Assembly (NCBI RefSeq): GCF_030161115.1
Contig: NZ_BSPQ01000002.1
Location: 604,003 to 668,002 of the forward strand
Source of the DNA: Psychromonas marina
GTDB taxonomy: Bacteria; Pseudomonadota; Gammaproteobacteria; Enterobacterales; Psychromonadaceae
DNA length: 64,000 nucleotides
Direction: 5' to 3'
Position 1 is the first letter of the stretch; each line of letters starts with the position of its first letter. Shown piece by piece: positions 1 through 9,161 of this stretch. Both the position numbers and the translations under genes were made by a program. The notes under the pieces were generated by a model. That model was not told the origin of the DNA and did no database searches. It was given only the letters and a program-made list of their open reading frames with translations.

Positions 1-640
1 AATTAAATTGTTTGATTGCATTTTGGCAGTCATTAAATGAGTAGCCACGGGAGATTAAAAAGCGCTTCGCTTTGTCTTGCACTTTTTGCCCTATAATGGG
101 CTCGCGGAATTTGCCTGTTAGCAGTTTTAGTGCATCGCCTAAAGCATCATATTCTTCGATAGGGAAGTGTTCATTGTGGCATTCAATCGCACTAAAAATA
201 TGCTCAAAAGTATGACCTTTGTTTTGTAGGAACGCCATTACTTTTTGTTTTAAATGTGCATTTTCAATACGTTCACGATAGCGTTTTTGTAATAGCTGTG
301 CCGCACTATCTATATAATCAAATTCACTTTGTTGTAGGTGTTGTGCGCTTAATTGATTACTAATACCTTTCAGTTGTAAGTCGCGCTGAATGCGGTTTTT
401 ACCGTAACCTTTGTTTTGCGAACTGCGAATAAATGTTTCGGTAAATCGATCGTCATCAAGGTAGCGGTATTCATAGCACTCTTCAATTACCGTATCAATC
501 CATGCTTGATTATCAGTTTTTCGGCTGAGTTTGCTACGTAATTCATGTTCACTATGATCGCGTCGGCCTAGATGCCAAAATGCGGATCGTTTTACACCAT
601 CGATATCGGTTGCAGGTTTTATCGGTTTATTGAAAGACAT
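1..640 (-). CDS. recX: Regulatory protein RecX (3' end cut by window edge)
   Basis: RecX binds RecA filaments and modulates recombinase and coprotease activity in the cytoplasm. Reading leftward from the ATG at 640, the protein shows the RecX signature near its start (FWHLGRRDHSEHELRSKL), then a YLDDDRF segment and a GYGKNRIQRDL segment, which are the helical repeats of the family. At least 213 codons are open with no stop before the window edge, so it is longer than E. coli RecX (166 aa), as expected if extra three-helix repeats are present. The upstream side (641-905) faces a divergent diguanylate cyclase, so recA is not directly upstream as it is in many relatives. The assignment is firm; the C-terminus is not visible. 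Confidence 0.9.
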   Translation of the reverse strand, partial: MSFNKPIKPATDIDGVKRSAFWHLGRRDHSEHELRSKLSRKTDNQAWIDTVIEECYEYRYLDDDRFTETFIRSSQNKGYGKNRIQRDLQLKGISNQLSAQHLQQSEFDYIDSAAQLLQKRYRERIENAHLKQKVMAFLQNKGHTFEHIFSAIECHNEHFPIEEYDALGDALKLLTGKFREPIIGQKVQDKAKRFLISRGYSFNDCQNAIKQFN

Positions 641-704
641 CTATTTTGTGTCGTTATCGGAAAGAGGAATAAATAATAACTCAAAATGAACCGCTTGATC
701 GGTT

Positions 705-740
705 TTTAGCTAAATTAAGGGTAAACATTGTTTAGCTAAA
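705..740. promoter_or_regulatory. Two copies of the palindrome TTTAGCTAAA between divergent recX and GGDEF genes
   Basis: The 10-bp palindrome TTTAGCTAAA occurs at 705-714 and again at 731-740, 26 bp apart (about two and a half helical turns), in the 265-bp gap between the two divergent genes. Repeated palindromes in a divergent promoter region are typical of operators for a dimeric regulator. I do not recognise the binding protein. No LexA-type CTGT-N8-ACAG box is visible in this gap. Confidence 0.35.
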
Positions 741-905
741 CGATAAAAGTAGCGTTTACTATCCTTTCATACGGCTACTCCCATTTATAATGGGGCTCAT
801 TATGATCATCTTCACTTTAAATGGCTTAAATCAGTGATATTGAATAGATAATACTTTATATTAACACTTTATTTTGTACGTCATTATCGGAGTTGTGAAA
901 GTTAT

Positions 906-1724
906 ATGGATGTTTTAAATCAGCAAGGAGATGTGATTGAGTTAGATACAGGTTTTCGCTTTTCTAATGCTTTTTTCTCACTATTAGACTTTATTAAACA
1001 TCCGCGTGATGATGCTCAGCGTAATAGCAGTGAAAGTCAGTGTGAACTCTTCTATCGTGACATTATGAATTACTCTTTTGTAGACTCTCACAATCAGCAC
1101 CTTGCTGATCAACGTTTAGACCTTGCCGCAAAAAACCTCAATGCGATTAACCACATTTCTATCGATTATTTAACCGGTTTAAAGAAAAAAGAGTATGTAA
1201 AACGTAAATTAATAAGTCTTGAAAATGATGTTTACCTTGGAAAGTTAACTGACTTTTCACTGATCATGTGCGATTTAGATCGTTTTAAAGCGATTAATGA
1301 TGATTATGGCCACTCTGTTGGTGATGATGTATTGGCATTATTTGGCAATTTACTGTTAACTGCGCTGCGTCCTTCTGATTTTGGATATCGATATGGTGGT
1401 GAAGAGTTTTTAATTGTCTTGCCGGATACAAACTTGCAGGAAGCAACATTGGTTGCAGAAAGATTACGTTTAATCATTGATGAACGTTTACAAATTGGGC
1501 ATTACGGACTTAATCAAATCACTGCGTTTGATCTCACCAAAACTGAAATAACCTCTGATGATAGCGCTATTAATGATGCGTTTTTCTTGGCAAGGGATGT
1601 TACCTGTAGCTTTGGTGTTGCTAATTATCTAGATAATGATCAATCCACTGATACTTTATTTTTAAGAGCAGATGAAAACCTCTATATTGCTAAAGAAAAT
1701 GGCAGAAACCAGGTTTCTGCCTAA
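906..1724 (+). CDS. Diguanylate cyclase (GGDEF domain) with I-site
   Basis: Predicted to make cyclic di-GMP from two GTP. The C-terminal GGDEF domain runs from about residue 87 to 272, opening with DYLTGL, followed by the metal-binding CDLDRFKAIND segment and the active-site GGEEF motif at 164-168. RPSD at 155-158 lies exactly five residues before GGEEF, which is the RxxD product-inhibition site, so the enzyme is probably active and feedback-limited. The first ~85 residues match no sensor domain I know. No membrane segment is evident, so it is probably cytoplasmic. Single gene, transcribed away from recX. Substrates and targets cannot be told from sequence. Confidence 0.92.
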   Translation: MDVLNQQGDVIELDTGFRFSNAFFSLLDFIKHPRDDAQRNSSESQCELFYRDIMNYSFVDSHNQHLADQRLDLAAKNLNAINHISIDYLTGLKKKEYVKRKLISLENDVYLGKLTDFSLIMCDLDRFKAINDDYGHSVGDDVLALFGNLLLTALRPSDFGYRYGGEEFLIVLPDTNLQEATLVAERLRLIIDERLQIGHYGLNQITAFDLTKTEITSDDSAINDAFFLARDVTCSFGVANYLDNDQSTDTLFLRADENLYIAKENGRNQVSA

Positions 1725-1735
1725 GACCGATAGAT

Positions 1736-1773
1736 AAAAATTACAGGCTGATATTTATCACCCTGTAATTTTT
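1736..1773. terminator. Bidirectional terminator between GGDEF gene and MATE pump gene
   Basis: A perfect 12-bp inverted repeat (AAAAATTACAGG at 1736-1747, CCTGTAATTTTT at 1762-1773) with a 14-base loop gives an A-rich/T-rich flank on both strands, as expected for a shared terminator of two convergent genes. A second near-perfect palindrome (1701-1721) lies just upstream, inside the last codons of the GGDEF gene. Confidence 0.8.
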
Positions 1774-1791
1774 CCATCAATAACGAACTTA

Positions 1792-3138
1792 CTATTTTGC
1801 ATCGAGTCTTCTTTGGATAACAAATAAACGTTGTCCTAACAAAATCGCTGCAACGGTAAGACCCACGGATATACCAATCCAGAAACCTTTTGCACCGAGT
1901 GGTTCAATCACCCAATCGGTCATCGCTAACACATAACCTAATGGCAAACCGACAATCCAGTATGAAATAAAGGTACGCGTAAAAATAGCGGTCATCTCTT
2001 TATAGCCACGCAGTGCACCAGCGGCAACGACCTGAATCGCATCAACACATTGATAGAGCGCCGCGAACATCAGCAATACGATCGCTAATTGAATAACTTC
2101 TGCGTTATCGGTATATAACAATGCAATTTGTTCACTAAAGATAACCGTAGCTAACGCAGTAATGATTGATAGACCAAGACCAATCACTAAGCCTGCATAG
2201 GTAGCCACTTTAGCACCACGATTATTTTTCTGACCTAAATTAAAGCCAACACGGATACTTACCGCACTGGCAATACTCATTGGTAACATAAATACCATGC
2301 TTGAAAAGTTCATTGCGACTTGATGTGAAGCAACAACCAATGCCCCTAATGGTGCAACTAGTACCGCGATACCTGCAAAAATAGTGACCTCAAAGAACAT
2401 TGCAATTGCTACCGGTAAACCCAATTTAGAAATACCTGATATTTGTTTGAAATTTGGGCGAACAAAATGTTTGAAAAGTGGGAATTGTTGTAGTTTTTTA
2501 GTGACAAAAACATATCCCGTCAATGCAAATAACATAAACCAATAGACGAGGGTGGTAGCGATACCACAACCAACGCCGCCTAATGCTGGCATACCAAACT
2601 GCCCATAAACAAATATCCAGTTAAGCGGGATATTCAGTAATAACCCCGCAAAACCAATCACCATTGCAGGTTTAGTGAGTGATAAACCTTCTACATAGTT
2701 ACGCAGTGCTTGAAACAGTAAAAAAGCCGGCACAGCAGGTAATACCGCATACAGGTAATTAGTGGTGATCTCTTTTAATGCGGGTTCTATCGCCATGTAG
2801 CTGACAATCATGCCGGCGTTATAAAGTATGGCAATAATCGGGATCGAGAGAAGCAGTGCAAGGTATAAACCTTGCTGTCCCGTTTTGGGGATCTCTTCTA
2901 AATTATTTGCGCCGTGAGCCTGTGCTGTTAATGGTATTAAAGCCATTAAGACTCCGACACCAAATAGGATACAGGGCAGCCAAATGCTCGCAGCAATAGA
3001 AACGGCGGCCATGTCATTTGCGCTGACACCCCCTGCCATAATAGTATCAACAAATCCCATTGCAGTTTGTGCAAATTGGGCAATAAAAAGGGGAGCACTC
3101 AGCTTAAGAATTTTACTGATCTCTTGACGGTAAGGCAC
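1792..3138 (-). CDS. MATE family multidrug/sodium antiporter (NorM-like)
   Basis: Inner-membrane efflux pump of the MATE family, which exports cationic drugs in exchange for Na+ or H+. The N-terminal stretch LFIAQFAQTAMGFVDTIMAG followed by a run of about twelve hydrophobic helices is typical of NorM. I place the start at the GTG at 3138, giving 448 aa, because a GGAG Shine-Dalgarno lies five bases upstream and the protein then begins right before the first helix. The longer reading from a TTG at 3195 adds 19 residues unlike the family. Single gene, convergent with the GGDEF gene. The substrate is not predictable. Confidence 0.9.
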   Translation of the reverse strand: MPYRQEISKILKLSAPLFIAQFAQTAMGFVDTIMAGGVSANDMAAVSIAASIWLPCILFGVGVLMALIPLTAQAHGANNLEEIPKTGQQGLYLALLLSIPIIAILYNAGMIVSYMAIEPALKEITTNYLYAVLPAVPAFLLFQALRNYVEGLSLTKPAMVIGFAGLLLNIPLNWIFVYGQFGMPALGGVGCGIATTLVYWFMLFALTGYVFVTKKLQQFPLFKHFVRPNFKQISGISKLGLPVAIAMFFEVTIFAGIAVLVAPLGALVVASHQVAMNFSSMVFMLPMSIASAVSIRVGFNLGQKNNRGAKVATYAGLVIGLGLSIITALATVIFSEQIALLYTDNAEVIQLAIVLLMFAALYQCVDAIQVVAAGALRGYKEMTAIFTRTFISYWIVGLPLGYVLAMTDWVIEPLGAKGFWIGISVGLTVAAILLGQRLFVIQRRLDAK

Positions 3139-3440
3139 ACTAACTCCAACTGGAAAATAAAGCCGAAGTCTATGCTTATCCTGCCCGTGTAGCAATGTTG
3201 TTTTGGGATTATTTTAAACGGAGTTGTTATCAATCAATATAGGTTGTTTTATGGGCTTTTGACAAAGCGCTGCGACGGCGAGTAACCCCTTATTAAGCTT
3301 GCGTTGATGGTGCTTTTATAGGCAGGGCTAATGACGATAATAAATAGTCACGATCAAGGACATATTTTTATAAAAAATGTCAAGCACGATAAGCGTCCCC
3401 GAGTAAACTGAATGTAGTTGCTATCAAAGGGAAATTTATA
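3139..3440. other. Intergenic gap between divergent MATE pump and patZ
   Basis: About 300 bp holding the promoters of the two divergent genes. I see no convincing operator, small gene or stable hairpin here. Confidence 0.4.
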
Positions 3441-6128
3441 ATGGGCTTACAAACGCTTAAACACTTCTTCAATCCTAAAACGATCGCCGTTATTGGTGCT
3501 TCTGTACAGCCACATCGTGCAGGATACTTAGTGATGAACAATTTGCTTGCAGAGGGGTTTAATGGACCTATCATGCCTGTGACACCCAAATATCGTTCTG
3601 TTCATGGTGTGCTTGCTTATAAAACCATTGCCGACCTGCCTATTACCCCCGAACTTGCGGTTATTTGTACCAATGAATTTCGTTTGGTCGAGATATTACA
3701 AGCATTAGCAGATAAAGGTTGTCGGTCTGCGATTATTGTCGCCACTGAAAGTGATGAAAGTACCTCTTTAGAAATTTATGCTTTGGCAAAAAAATTATCT
3801 ATCCGATTACTGGGTATGAGCAGTTTAGGATTGATTAATCCTTATACTCAAGTGAATGCTAGCCTTGCCCATTGCAGTGCCTTAAAAGGAAATATCGCTT
3901 TTGTTTCTCAATCAGCTGCGGTCTGTACAACGGTACTTGATTGGGCAAACAGTAAGCAGATTGGCTTCTCGGCATTTATCTCCTTGGGCAGTGCACAGGA
4001 TATCTCGTTTGCTGAACTATTAGATTATCTCGCCCGTGATAGTAAAACCCAATCTATTCTTTTATATGTAGATAGCATCAAAGACGCACGAAAATTTTTA
4101 TCAGCGGCACGTGCTATTTCCCAGCATAAATCGGTATTAGTGATTAAGTCTGGTAACTCTTTATTGGGGGCAAAAGCTGCCGCATTGCACAGCAAAGGGC
4201 AGTTTGGTCACGACAGTGTGTACGATGCTGCCATCAAACGTGCCGGTATGCTGCGAGTACATGATTTACATGAACTATTTGCGGCGGTAGAAACACTTGC
4301 CTATTCAAATTATCTACATGGTGAGCGACTTGCAATACTTAGCAATGGCGGTGGTTTAGGTATTCTGGCTGTCGATAATTTGGTCAGCGAAGGAGGACGT
4401 TTAGCAGAACTTGATGCGCCTCTTTTGGAAAAATTAGACAGCTGCTTACCTAAAAATTGGTCGCGAAATAATCCGATAGATATGATTGGAGATGCAGACC
4501 CCAAACGCTATGCTAATGCACTTAAACATCTGATGGATAGTGATCAAGTTGATGCTATTTTAATCATGCACTCTCCCTCTGCACTTTCAGACAGTAAAAA
4601 TAGCGCACAAGCGATTATTGATGTTATCCAAAAACACCCCAAACGCAGACAGATTAACATTCTCACTAACTGGACGGGTGAAGATGCCGCACAGCCAGCC
4701 AGACAGTTATTTACAAAGGCGAAAATTCCAACCTTTAGAACGCCGAAAGGTGCTGTGACCGCATTTATGCATTTAGTGCAGTATCGTCGTAACAAAAAGT
4801 TGTTGCTAGAAACGCCTACGACGTTGCCTGAAGATTTAGTCTACGACAATTCCTTTGCCAATGAATATATTCAGCAAGCGGTGCATCCTGAAACATTAAC
4901 CGCTAAGTTAGATACTTATTTAGCGACGCCGTTATTAGGTGCTTATCATCTGAATACGATTAATACTGAAGTTGCGATAAACGAAGAGCAAGCCTTAGAG
5001 CGAGGTAAAGAGATTGGCTTCCCACTCGCGGTTAAAATTAACTCTCCCGATATTGAGTATAAATCGCAAGTCCACGGGGTAATGCTGAATATTAATAATC
5101 AGCAAGAACTTTTTTTAGGCTTAAGCGCGATTAATAAGCGTGTTAAAAGTCTATTACCCGATGCGCGTTTAACCGGTTTTACCTTACAAAAAATGGTCGC
5201 AAGTGGTATCGGTTTAGAGTTACGAGTGATGATTAAACAAGACCCAACCTTTGGACCTATTATTGCCGTTTCGCAGGAGAGTGATGCACGTGACCTACAA
5301 ACCACGTTAGATAATGCGGTGGTTGCATTACCCCCATTAAATATGGCATTAGCGCGTTACTTAATGATTCAAGGTATTAAAGATAAAAAAATAAAAATCA
5401 AACGTGCAGCAAAAGATTTTGATATGGATGCCGTGTGTTTATTGCTGACTCGTATCTCACAGATGTTATTGGATAACCCTGAGATTAAAGATTTAGATCT
5501 TAATCCGGTGTTAGTGGTAGGTGATCAAGTCACCATATTAGACAGTCAAATTCACCTTGCGTTAGCAACAGAAGGGTATTTTGGTCAACTTGCGATTAGC
5601 CCTTATCCTAAGCAACTCGAAGAGGATGTATTGCTCAGAAATGGTCAAACCGTCTTAGTTCGCCCGATCACAGCAGAAGACGAAGCGCGCCATCAACTCT
5701 TTGATGACGCGTTAACAGAGGAAGACCGTTATAAACGTTACTTTTCACAGCGCGGTAAAATGAGTCATGAAGAGATGGCGATGCTGACCCAGATTGATTA
5801 TGAGCGTGAGATGGCCTTTATTGCAGTGCGAATGGATGAGAATAATGAACAGGAAACGTTAGCCGTGGTGCGTGCCTCTATCGATCCAGACAACATCGAT
5901 GCAGAATTTGCGATGATTGTTCGTTCAGATTTACAAGGTTTAGGACTCGGTAAAATTTTATTAGATAAATTGATTCGTTATCAAAAAACCAAAGGCACAC
6001 TTTACTTGACCGGTATGACCATGATCTCAAACGTAGGTATGGCAACACTGGCTAAAAAACTGGGTTTTGAAATAGAGCGTGATATGGAAGAGGGAGTTAT
6101 TAATATGACACTCAAACTGAAGGCGTAA
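3441..6128 (+). CDS. patZ: Protein lysine acetyltransferase (PatZ/YfiQ type: acyl-CoA synthetase-like + GNAT)
   Basis: Acetylates lysines of metabolic enzymes (classically acetyl-CoA synthetase) using acetyl-CoA. The 895-aa protein has the family layout: a CoA-binding Rossmann domain at about residues 10-130 (start TIAVIGASVQPHRAG), succinyl-CoA-ligase-like domains to ~460, an ATP-grasp-like region around 490-700 and a C-terminal GNAT acetyltransferase domain from ~735 to the end, with a Gln/Gly-rich acetyl-CoA loop (LQGLGLGKILL). Length and order match PatZ, while the ADP-forming synthetase part is usually inactive in this family. Monocistronic, with AAGGGAAA upstream of the ATG. Function firm; targets unknown. 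Confidence 0.92.
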   Translation: MGLQTLKHFFNPKTIAVIGASVQPHRAGYLVMNNLLAEGFNGPIMPVTPKYRSVHGVLAYKTIADLPITPELAVICTNEFRLVEILQALADKGCRSAIIVATESDESTSLEIYALAKKLSIRLLGMSSLGLINPYTQVNASLAHCSALKGNIAFVSQSAAVCTTVLDWANSKQIGFSAFISLGSAQDISFAELLDYLARDSKTQSILLYVDSIKDARKFLSAARAISQHKSVLVIKSGNSLLGAKAAALHSKGQFGHDSVYDAAIKRAGMLRVHDLHELFAAVETLAYSNYLHGERLAILSNGGGLGILAVDNLVSEGGRLAELDAPLLEKLDSCLPKNWSRNNPIDMIGDADPKRYANALKHLMDSDQVDAILIMHSPSALSDSKNSAQAIIDVIQKHPKRRQINILTNWTGEDAAQPARQLFTKAKIPTFRTPKGAVTAFMHLVQYRRNKKLLLETPTTLPEDLVYDNSFANEYIQQAVHPETLTAKLDTYLATPLLGAYHLNTINTEVAINEEQALERGKEIGFPLAVKINSPDIEYKSQVHGVMLNINNQQELFLGLSAINKRVKSLLPDARLTGFTLQKMVASGIGLELRVMIKQDPTFGPIIAVSQESDARDLQTTLDNAVVALPPLNMALARYLMIQGIKDKKIKIKRAAKDFDMDAVCLLLTRISQMLLDNPEIKDLDLNPVLVVGDQVTILDSQIHLALATEGYFGQLAISPYPKQLEEDVLLRNGQTVLVRPITAEDEARHQLFDDALTEEDRYKRYFSQRGKMSHEEMAMLTQIDYEREMAFIAVRMDENNEQETLAVVRASIDPDNIDAEFAMIVRSDLQGLGLGKILLDKLIRYQKTKGTLYLTGMTMISNVGMATLAKKLGFEIERDMEEGVINMTLKLKA

Positions 6129-6310
6129 TCGTTAATAGGTTTCAAAGTAGAGGCTATTAATGATCCTGTTGATCAAAAGATAATATAAACGACAAGTGAG
6201 ACTTTAATCTACTGTGTTGATTTATATGATTTTTATGGGAATAATGAATTTGTGTTATTTAATGAAGGGTAACGACTTCATAAATCGAAATTTATTATTA
6301 AGGAACAATA

Positions 6311-7039
6311 ATGCCTCATATCATCGTGTTTGCGATTGCTTTAGTTGTTTTTAAAGTTGTCATAGATGCACTGCTCACTGTTGCTGCGCAAAGTATGCAG
6401 TTCACCGTGACACCACTTCTACTTTCATTACTTACCTTATTATTAATAGCCGCATTACTCGGCATCGGTTATCACTTTTTTACGACTAAACTAAAAGAGT
6501 ATCAACGTAAAAATGATTGGATTTTGTTTACTAAGAAACGCGATGTCGATAATGAATTTAGCAAACTCAGAGAAGGGTTGTTAAAGATAGAAAAGAAACT
6601 CAGAAAAGAGGTCGCACTAGAAAAAAGTATGAATATGGATCTGGTGGCACGCAGAGAAAAGAAGCATGAAAATAATGTAAGTAATGCAAATAAAGCTTTT
6701 CAACGCTTAGTTGATGCACTTTACAAAGACAAGGCACGTAACTTGTTAGCATCTGTCACGCCTAGCAACTATGAAAATGTATTGCAGCATATGTTAAAAG
6801 AGACTGACCATTATCAAAAGCTAATTGCCGATATTGATTATCTTGGGCTCACGGATCATTCAGATTGGGAAGCGCTGAAAGAAAAATTCTATCAAAAAAT
6901 AGAGTTATTGAACCAAGCTCAAATGAGCGGTGAAGCACAAGCCGCTTTACTCTCTTTTGATAACCTAGATATGTTATTCACAGAGGATCTTGTCGAACAA
7001 CCCAGCAAATATAAAATGGAGTTAACACTTCAAGAATAG
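6311..7039 (+). CDS. Membrane-anchored coiled-coil protein of unknown function
   Basis: I do not recognise this 242-aa protein. It starts with two hydrophobic segments (about residues 3-25 and 36-57) that should form a membrane hairpin, followed by a long charged, Lys/Glu-rich helical part (about 60-130) likely to form a coiled coil, then a mixed soluble domain to the end. The soluble part is probably cytoplasmic, given the many lysines right after the second segment. An AAGGA ribosome site precedes the ATG. It sits 51 bp before the ModF-like ATPase gene in the same direction and may be cotranscribed with it. A scaffold or partner role would be a guess. Confidence 0.7.
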   Translation: MPHIIVFAIALVVFKVVIDALLTVAAQSMQFTVTPLLLSLLTLLLIAALLGIGYHFFTTKLKEYQRKNDWILFTKKRDVDNEFSKLREGLLKIEKKLRKEVALEKSMNMDLVARREKKHENNVSNANKAFQRLVDALYKDKARNLLASVTPSNYENVLQHMLKETDHYQKLIADIDYLGLTDHSDWEALKEKFYQKIELLNQAQMSGEAQAALLSFDNLDMLFTEDLVEQPSKYKMELTLQE

Positions 7040-7090
7040 TGGTTATAATAAACATTCAGTGATAATTAATCGAAAGGATTCGTACTCTTG

Positions 7091-8548
7091 ATGGATATTA
7101 AGTTTCAACAACTCGAAGCATTTGATGATAATGCAAAATTACAGATAAATAGCTGGGTCATCAAACACAATCAGCCTTGGGCGGTGTTTAGTATTGAAGG
7201 CGATATTGCTGAGTTATTAAGCGAGCTATTAAGCAAAAAACTGACGATTTCAGCGGGGACGATGAGCGGTCACCCAGGTAAAGTCGAACTGGTCTCTTTG
7301 ACGCAGCAACAGCGTTTATTAGAAGAAGAGATTGCTAATGATGATAGTGAGTTTATTGATCGTATTGATGCAGGTAGCTCGGTTTATGCGTTAATTCAAC
7401 AGCACTGCGATGATCATCTCGTGGCCGAACATTTGATTGAAGAACTTGATTTACACAACCTTAAAGAGAGTGGCTTTCGAGTTCTTTCTACCGGTGAAAC
7501 ACGACGTGTGATGCTTGCTATTGCACTGGCTGCTAAACCTGATTTTTTAGTGCTTGATGATCCTTTTACTGGGTTAGATATTGAGCATCGTAAAACGTTA
7601 TCAAACTACCTACATAAATTATCTGCCTCACTACCAATGTTAATCTGTTTCTCTCGTGAAGAGGACCATCCAGACTGGGTTGATAACATTGCGTTGTTTA
7701 ATAAAGGCGAACTATCTGAACTGATGGATAAAAGCAGTTGGGATAATCACCCTGTTATTAAGCAATTAAAAGCACAGTCATCGGCACATAGTGAAGAGAT
7801 GTTAACCCTGATTCGTCGCCATCAGCATAGTTCACATTTTGAAAACCCTATTTTTGAGATCAGTAATGGTAAGGTGGCTTACACCGATAAAACTATTTTT
7901 AGTGATCTTAATTGGCGCATCAATAAAGGACAACATTGGCAAATTAAAGGGCCTAATGGTTGTGGCAAAAGTACCTTGCTTGGGTTGATATTTGGTGATC
8001 ACCCGCAGTGCTACAGTAATGATATACAGATATTTGGGAAGCAACGCGGCTCTGGTGAAACGATTTGGGAAATCAAAAAAAATATCGGTATGGTTTCTTC
8101 AAGCTTGCATCTTCAGTATCGTGTTAGTTGCAGTGCACTTGATGTTATTTTATCGGGTTTCTACGACTCTATCGGTCTTTATCAGCAGGCAACCGCAGCA
8201 GAGATAGCAATTGCGCATGAATGGCTAACAATGCTGCACATGAGCGATGTTGCACAAACCTCTTTTAAGCAATTAGAGTATGGGCAACAACGTTTATTAT
8301 TAGTGGCAAGAGCGATTGTGAAGCAGCCTACGTTATTAATTCTAGATGAACCCTACCAAGGGTTAGATTATTTAGGCAGAAGGCTGGTCAAAAATGCGCT
8401 TGAATTGATTGCCAGAGAAAACCTTAGCCAGCTGCTTTATGTTTCTCATTACCAAGCAGACAGTTTAAAGAGTATTAAAAACTATCTAGAGTTTGTTTTT
8501 GATGATCAGAGTCAGGGGTATATAACCCAACAAGATCAGGGTAATTGA
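7091..8548 (+). CDS. modF: ModF-like tandem ABC ATPase (photorepair/molybdenum-associated), first P-loop degenerate
   Basis: Resembles E. coli ModF (490 aa) throughout, including the segments GPNGCGKSTLLGL, GDHPQCYSNDI, RGSGETIWEIKK, VSSSLHLQYRVS and LEFV. It is a soluble protein with two ABC ATPase domains and no membrane part; the E. coli protein has been linked to molybdate transport and photorepair but its role is unclear. The second domain is intact, with Walker A near residue 288 and Walker B LLILDEP. In the first domain the signature (LSTGETRR) and Walker B (FLVLDDP) remain, but where Walker A should be (about residues 35-45) the sequence reads VFSIEGDIAEL, with no GxxGxGKS. I use ATG 7091; a TTG at 7088 is the alternative. 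Confidence 0.82.
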   Translation: MDIKFQQLEAFDDNAKLQINSWVIKHNQPWAVFSIEGDIAELLSELLSKKLTISAGTMSGHPGKVELVSLTQQQRLLEEEIANDDSEFIDRIDAGSSVYALIQQHCDDHLVAEHLIEELDLHNLKESGFRVLSTGETRRVMLAIALAAKPDFLVLDDPFTGLDIEHRKTLSNYLHKLSASLPMLICFSREEDHPDWVDNIALFNKGELSELMDKSSWDNHPVIKQLKAQSSAHSEEMLTLIRRHQHSSHFENPIFEISNGKVAYTDKTIFSDLNWRINKGQHWQIKGPNGCGKSTLLGLIFGDHPQCYSNDIQIFGKQRGSGETIWEIKKNIGMVSSSLHLQYRVSCSALDVILSGFYDSIGLYQQATAAEIAIAHEWLTMLHMSDVAQTSFKQLEYGQQRLLLVARAIVKQPTLLILDEPYQGLDYLGRRLVKNALELIARENLSQLLYVSHYQADSLKSIKNYLEFVFDDQSQGYITQQDQGN

Positions 8549-8590
8549 TAGGCATAATATTAGTTGTAAGACGGTCAGAAAAAGACTGTG

Positions 8591-8617
8591 CTGCTATCTC
8601 TATAGAAGAGGTAGCAG
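8591..8617 (+). terminator. Hairpin downstream of the modF-like gene
   Basis: CTGCTATCTC (8591-8600) pairs with GAGGTAGCAG (8608-8617), a 10-bp stem with one G-U pair and a 7-base loop. No T-run follows, so it may be a Rho-type or RNA-stability hairpin rather than a true intrinsic terminator. The converging atl gene ends at 8701. Confidence 0.45.
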
Positions 8618-8700
8618 TATCAATGATAGGTAGGTTATCAACACCAATTCAGTGCTGTGGTAATAGTTATCGCTTTGCCTCGGTATATTCTATCGAAATA

Positions 8701-9000
8701 TCACCATAAATAATGACGGAAATTGACAATTTTACCCTGTTCATTGACCTCAATTCCCTCTGTTGCTAGTCGTTCTTTTTGTCTTAGAAATGAATCACCC
8801 GTTAATGAAATCTTACCTTGAGCATTAATCACCCTAAACCAAGGGAGTTTTGTATCTTTAGGTAATTTCGATAACGTTTTACCAACATGTCGCGCATGAT
8901 TAGGATAGCCACATTGCTTGGCAAGTTGCCCGTAACTACACAGTTTTCCCTTAGGGATTACTGCGAGTATATTATACAGTGATTGTTCAAACTGGGTCAC
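8701..9000 (-). CDS. Alkyltransferase-like protein (ATL, YbaZ family)
   Basis: A 99-aa protein with the fold of the DNA-binding domain of O6-alkylguanine-DNA alkyltransferase. ATLs bind O6-alkylguanine in DNA and hand it to nucleotide excision repair instead of removing the alkyl group. The helix-turn-helix stretch IPKGKLCSYGQLAKQCGYPN and the following RHVGKTLSKLP match the family. The active-site PCHR motif of true transferases is replaced by PWFR near residues 53-56, so the reactive cysteine is absent, which defines ATLs. The histidine kept in E. coli YbaZ (PWHR) is also replaced, by Phe. Monocistronic, convergent with modF. Confidence 0.88.
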   Translation of the reverse strand: MTQFEQSLYNILAVIPKGKLCSYGQLAKQCGYPNHARHVGKTLSKLPKDTKLPWFRVINAQGKISLTGDSFLRQKERLATEGIEVNEQGKIVNFRHYLW

Positions 9001-9161
9001 TTATCCTCCTGATTTGTAGCGCTAATGTATTTATTTATCATAGCTTATTTGATGTGATTATGGTGATAAAGTTAAATCAGCTATTTAGCTGCTTTGCATC
9101 TTTAATGTTAACGAGTATATTAAGCACATTCCTTTTATCATTGCATTGAGAGTATCGCACC

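Noticed and set aside
1701-1721. Palindrome at the end of the GGDEF gene as a terminator
   Set aside because: It lies within the coding sequence with a one-base centre and no T-run; the hairpin at 1736-1773 is the better terminator.
8044-8207. Small open frame at 7992-8207 inside the modF-like gene, and similar shadow frames in most large genes
   Set aside because: They lie in other frames of strong coding sequence with no ribosome site or recognisable product.
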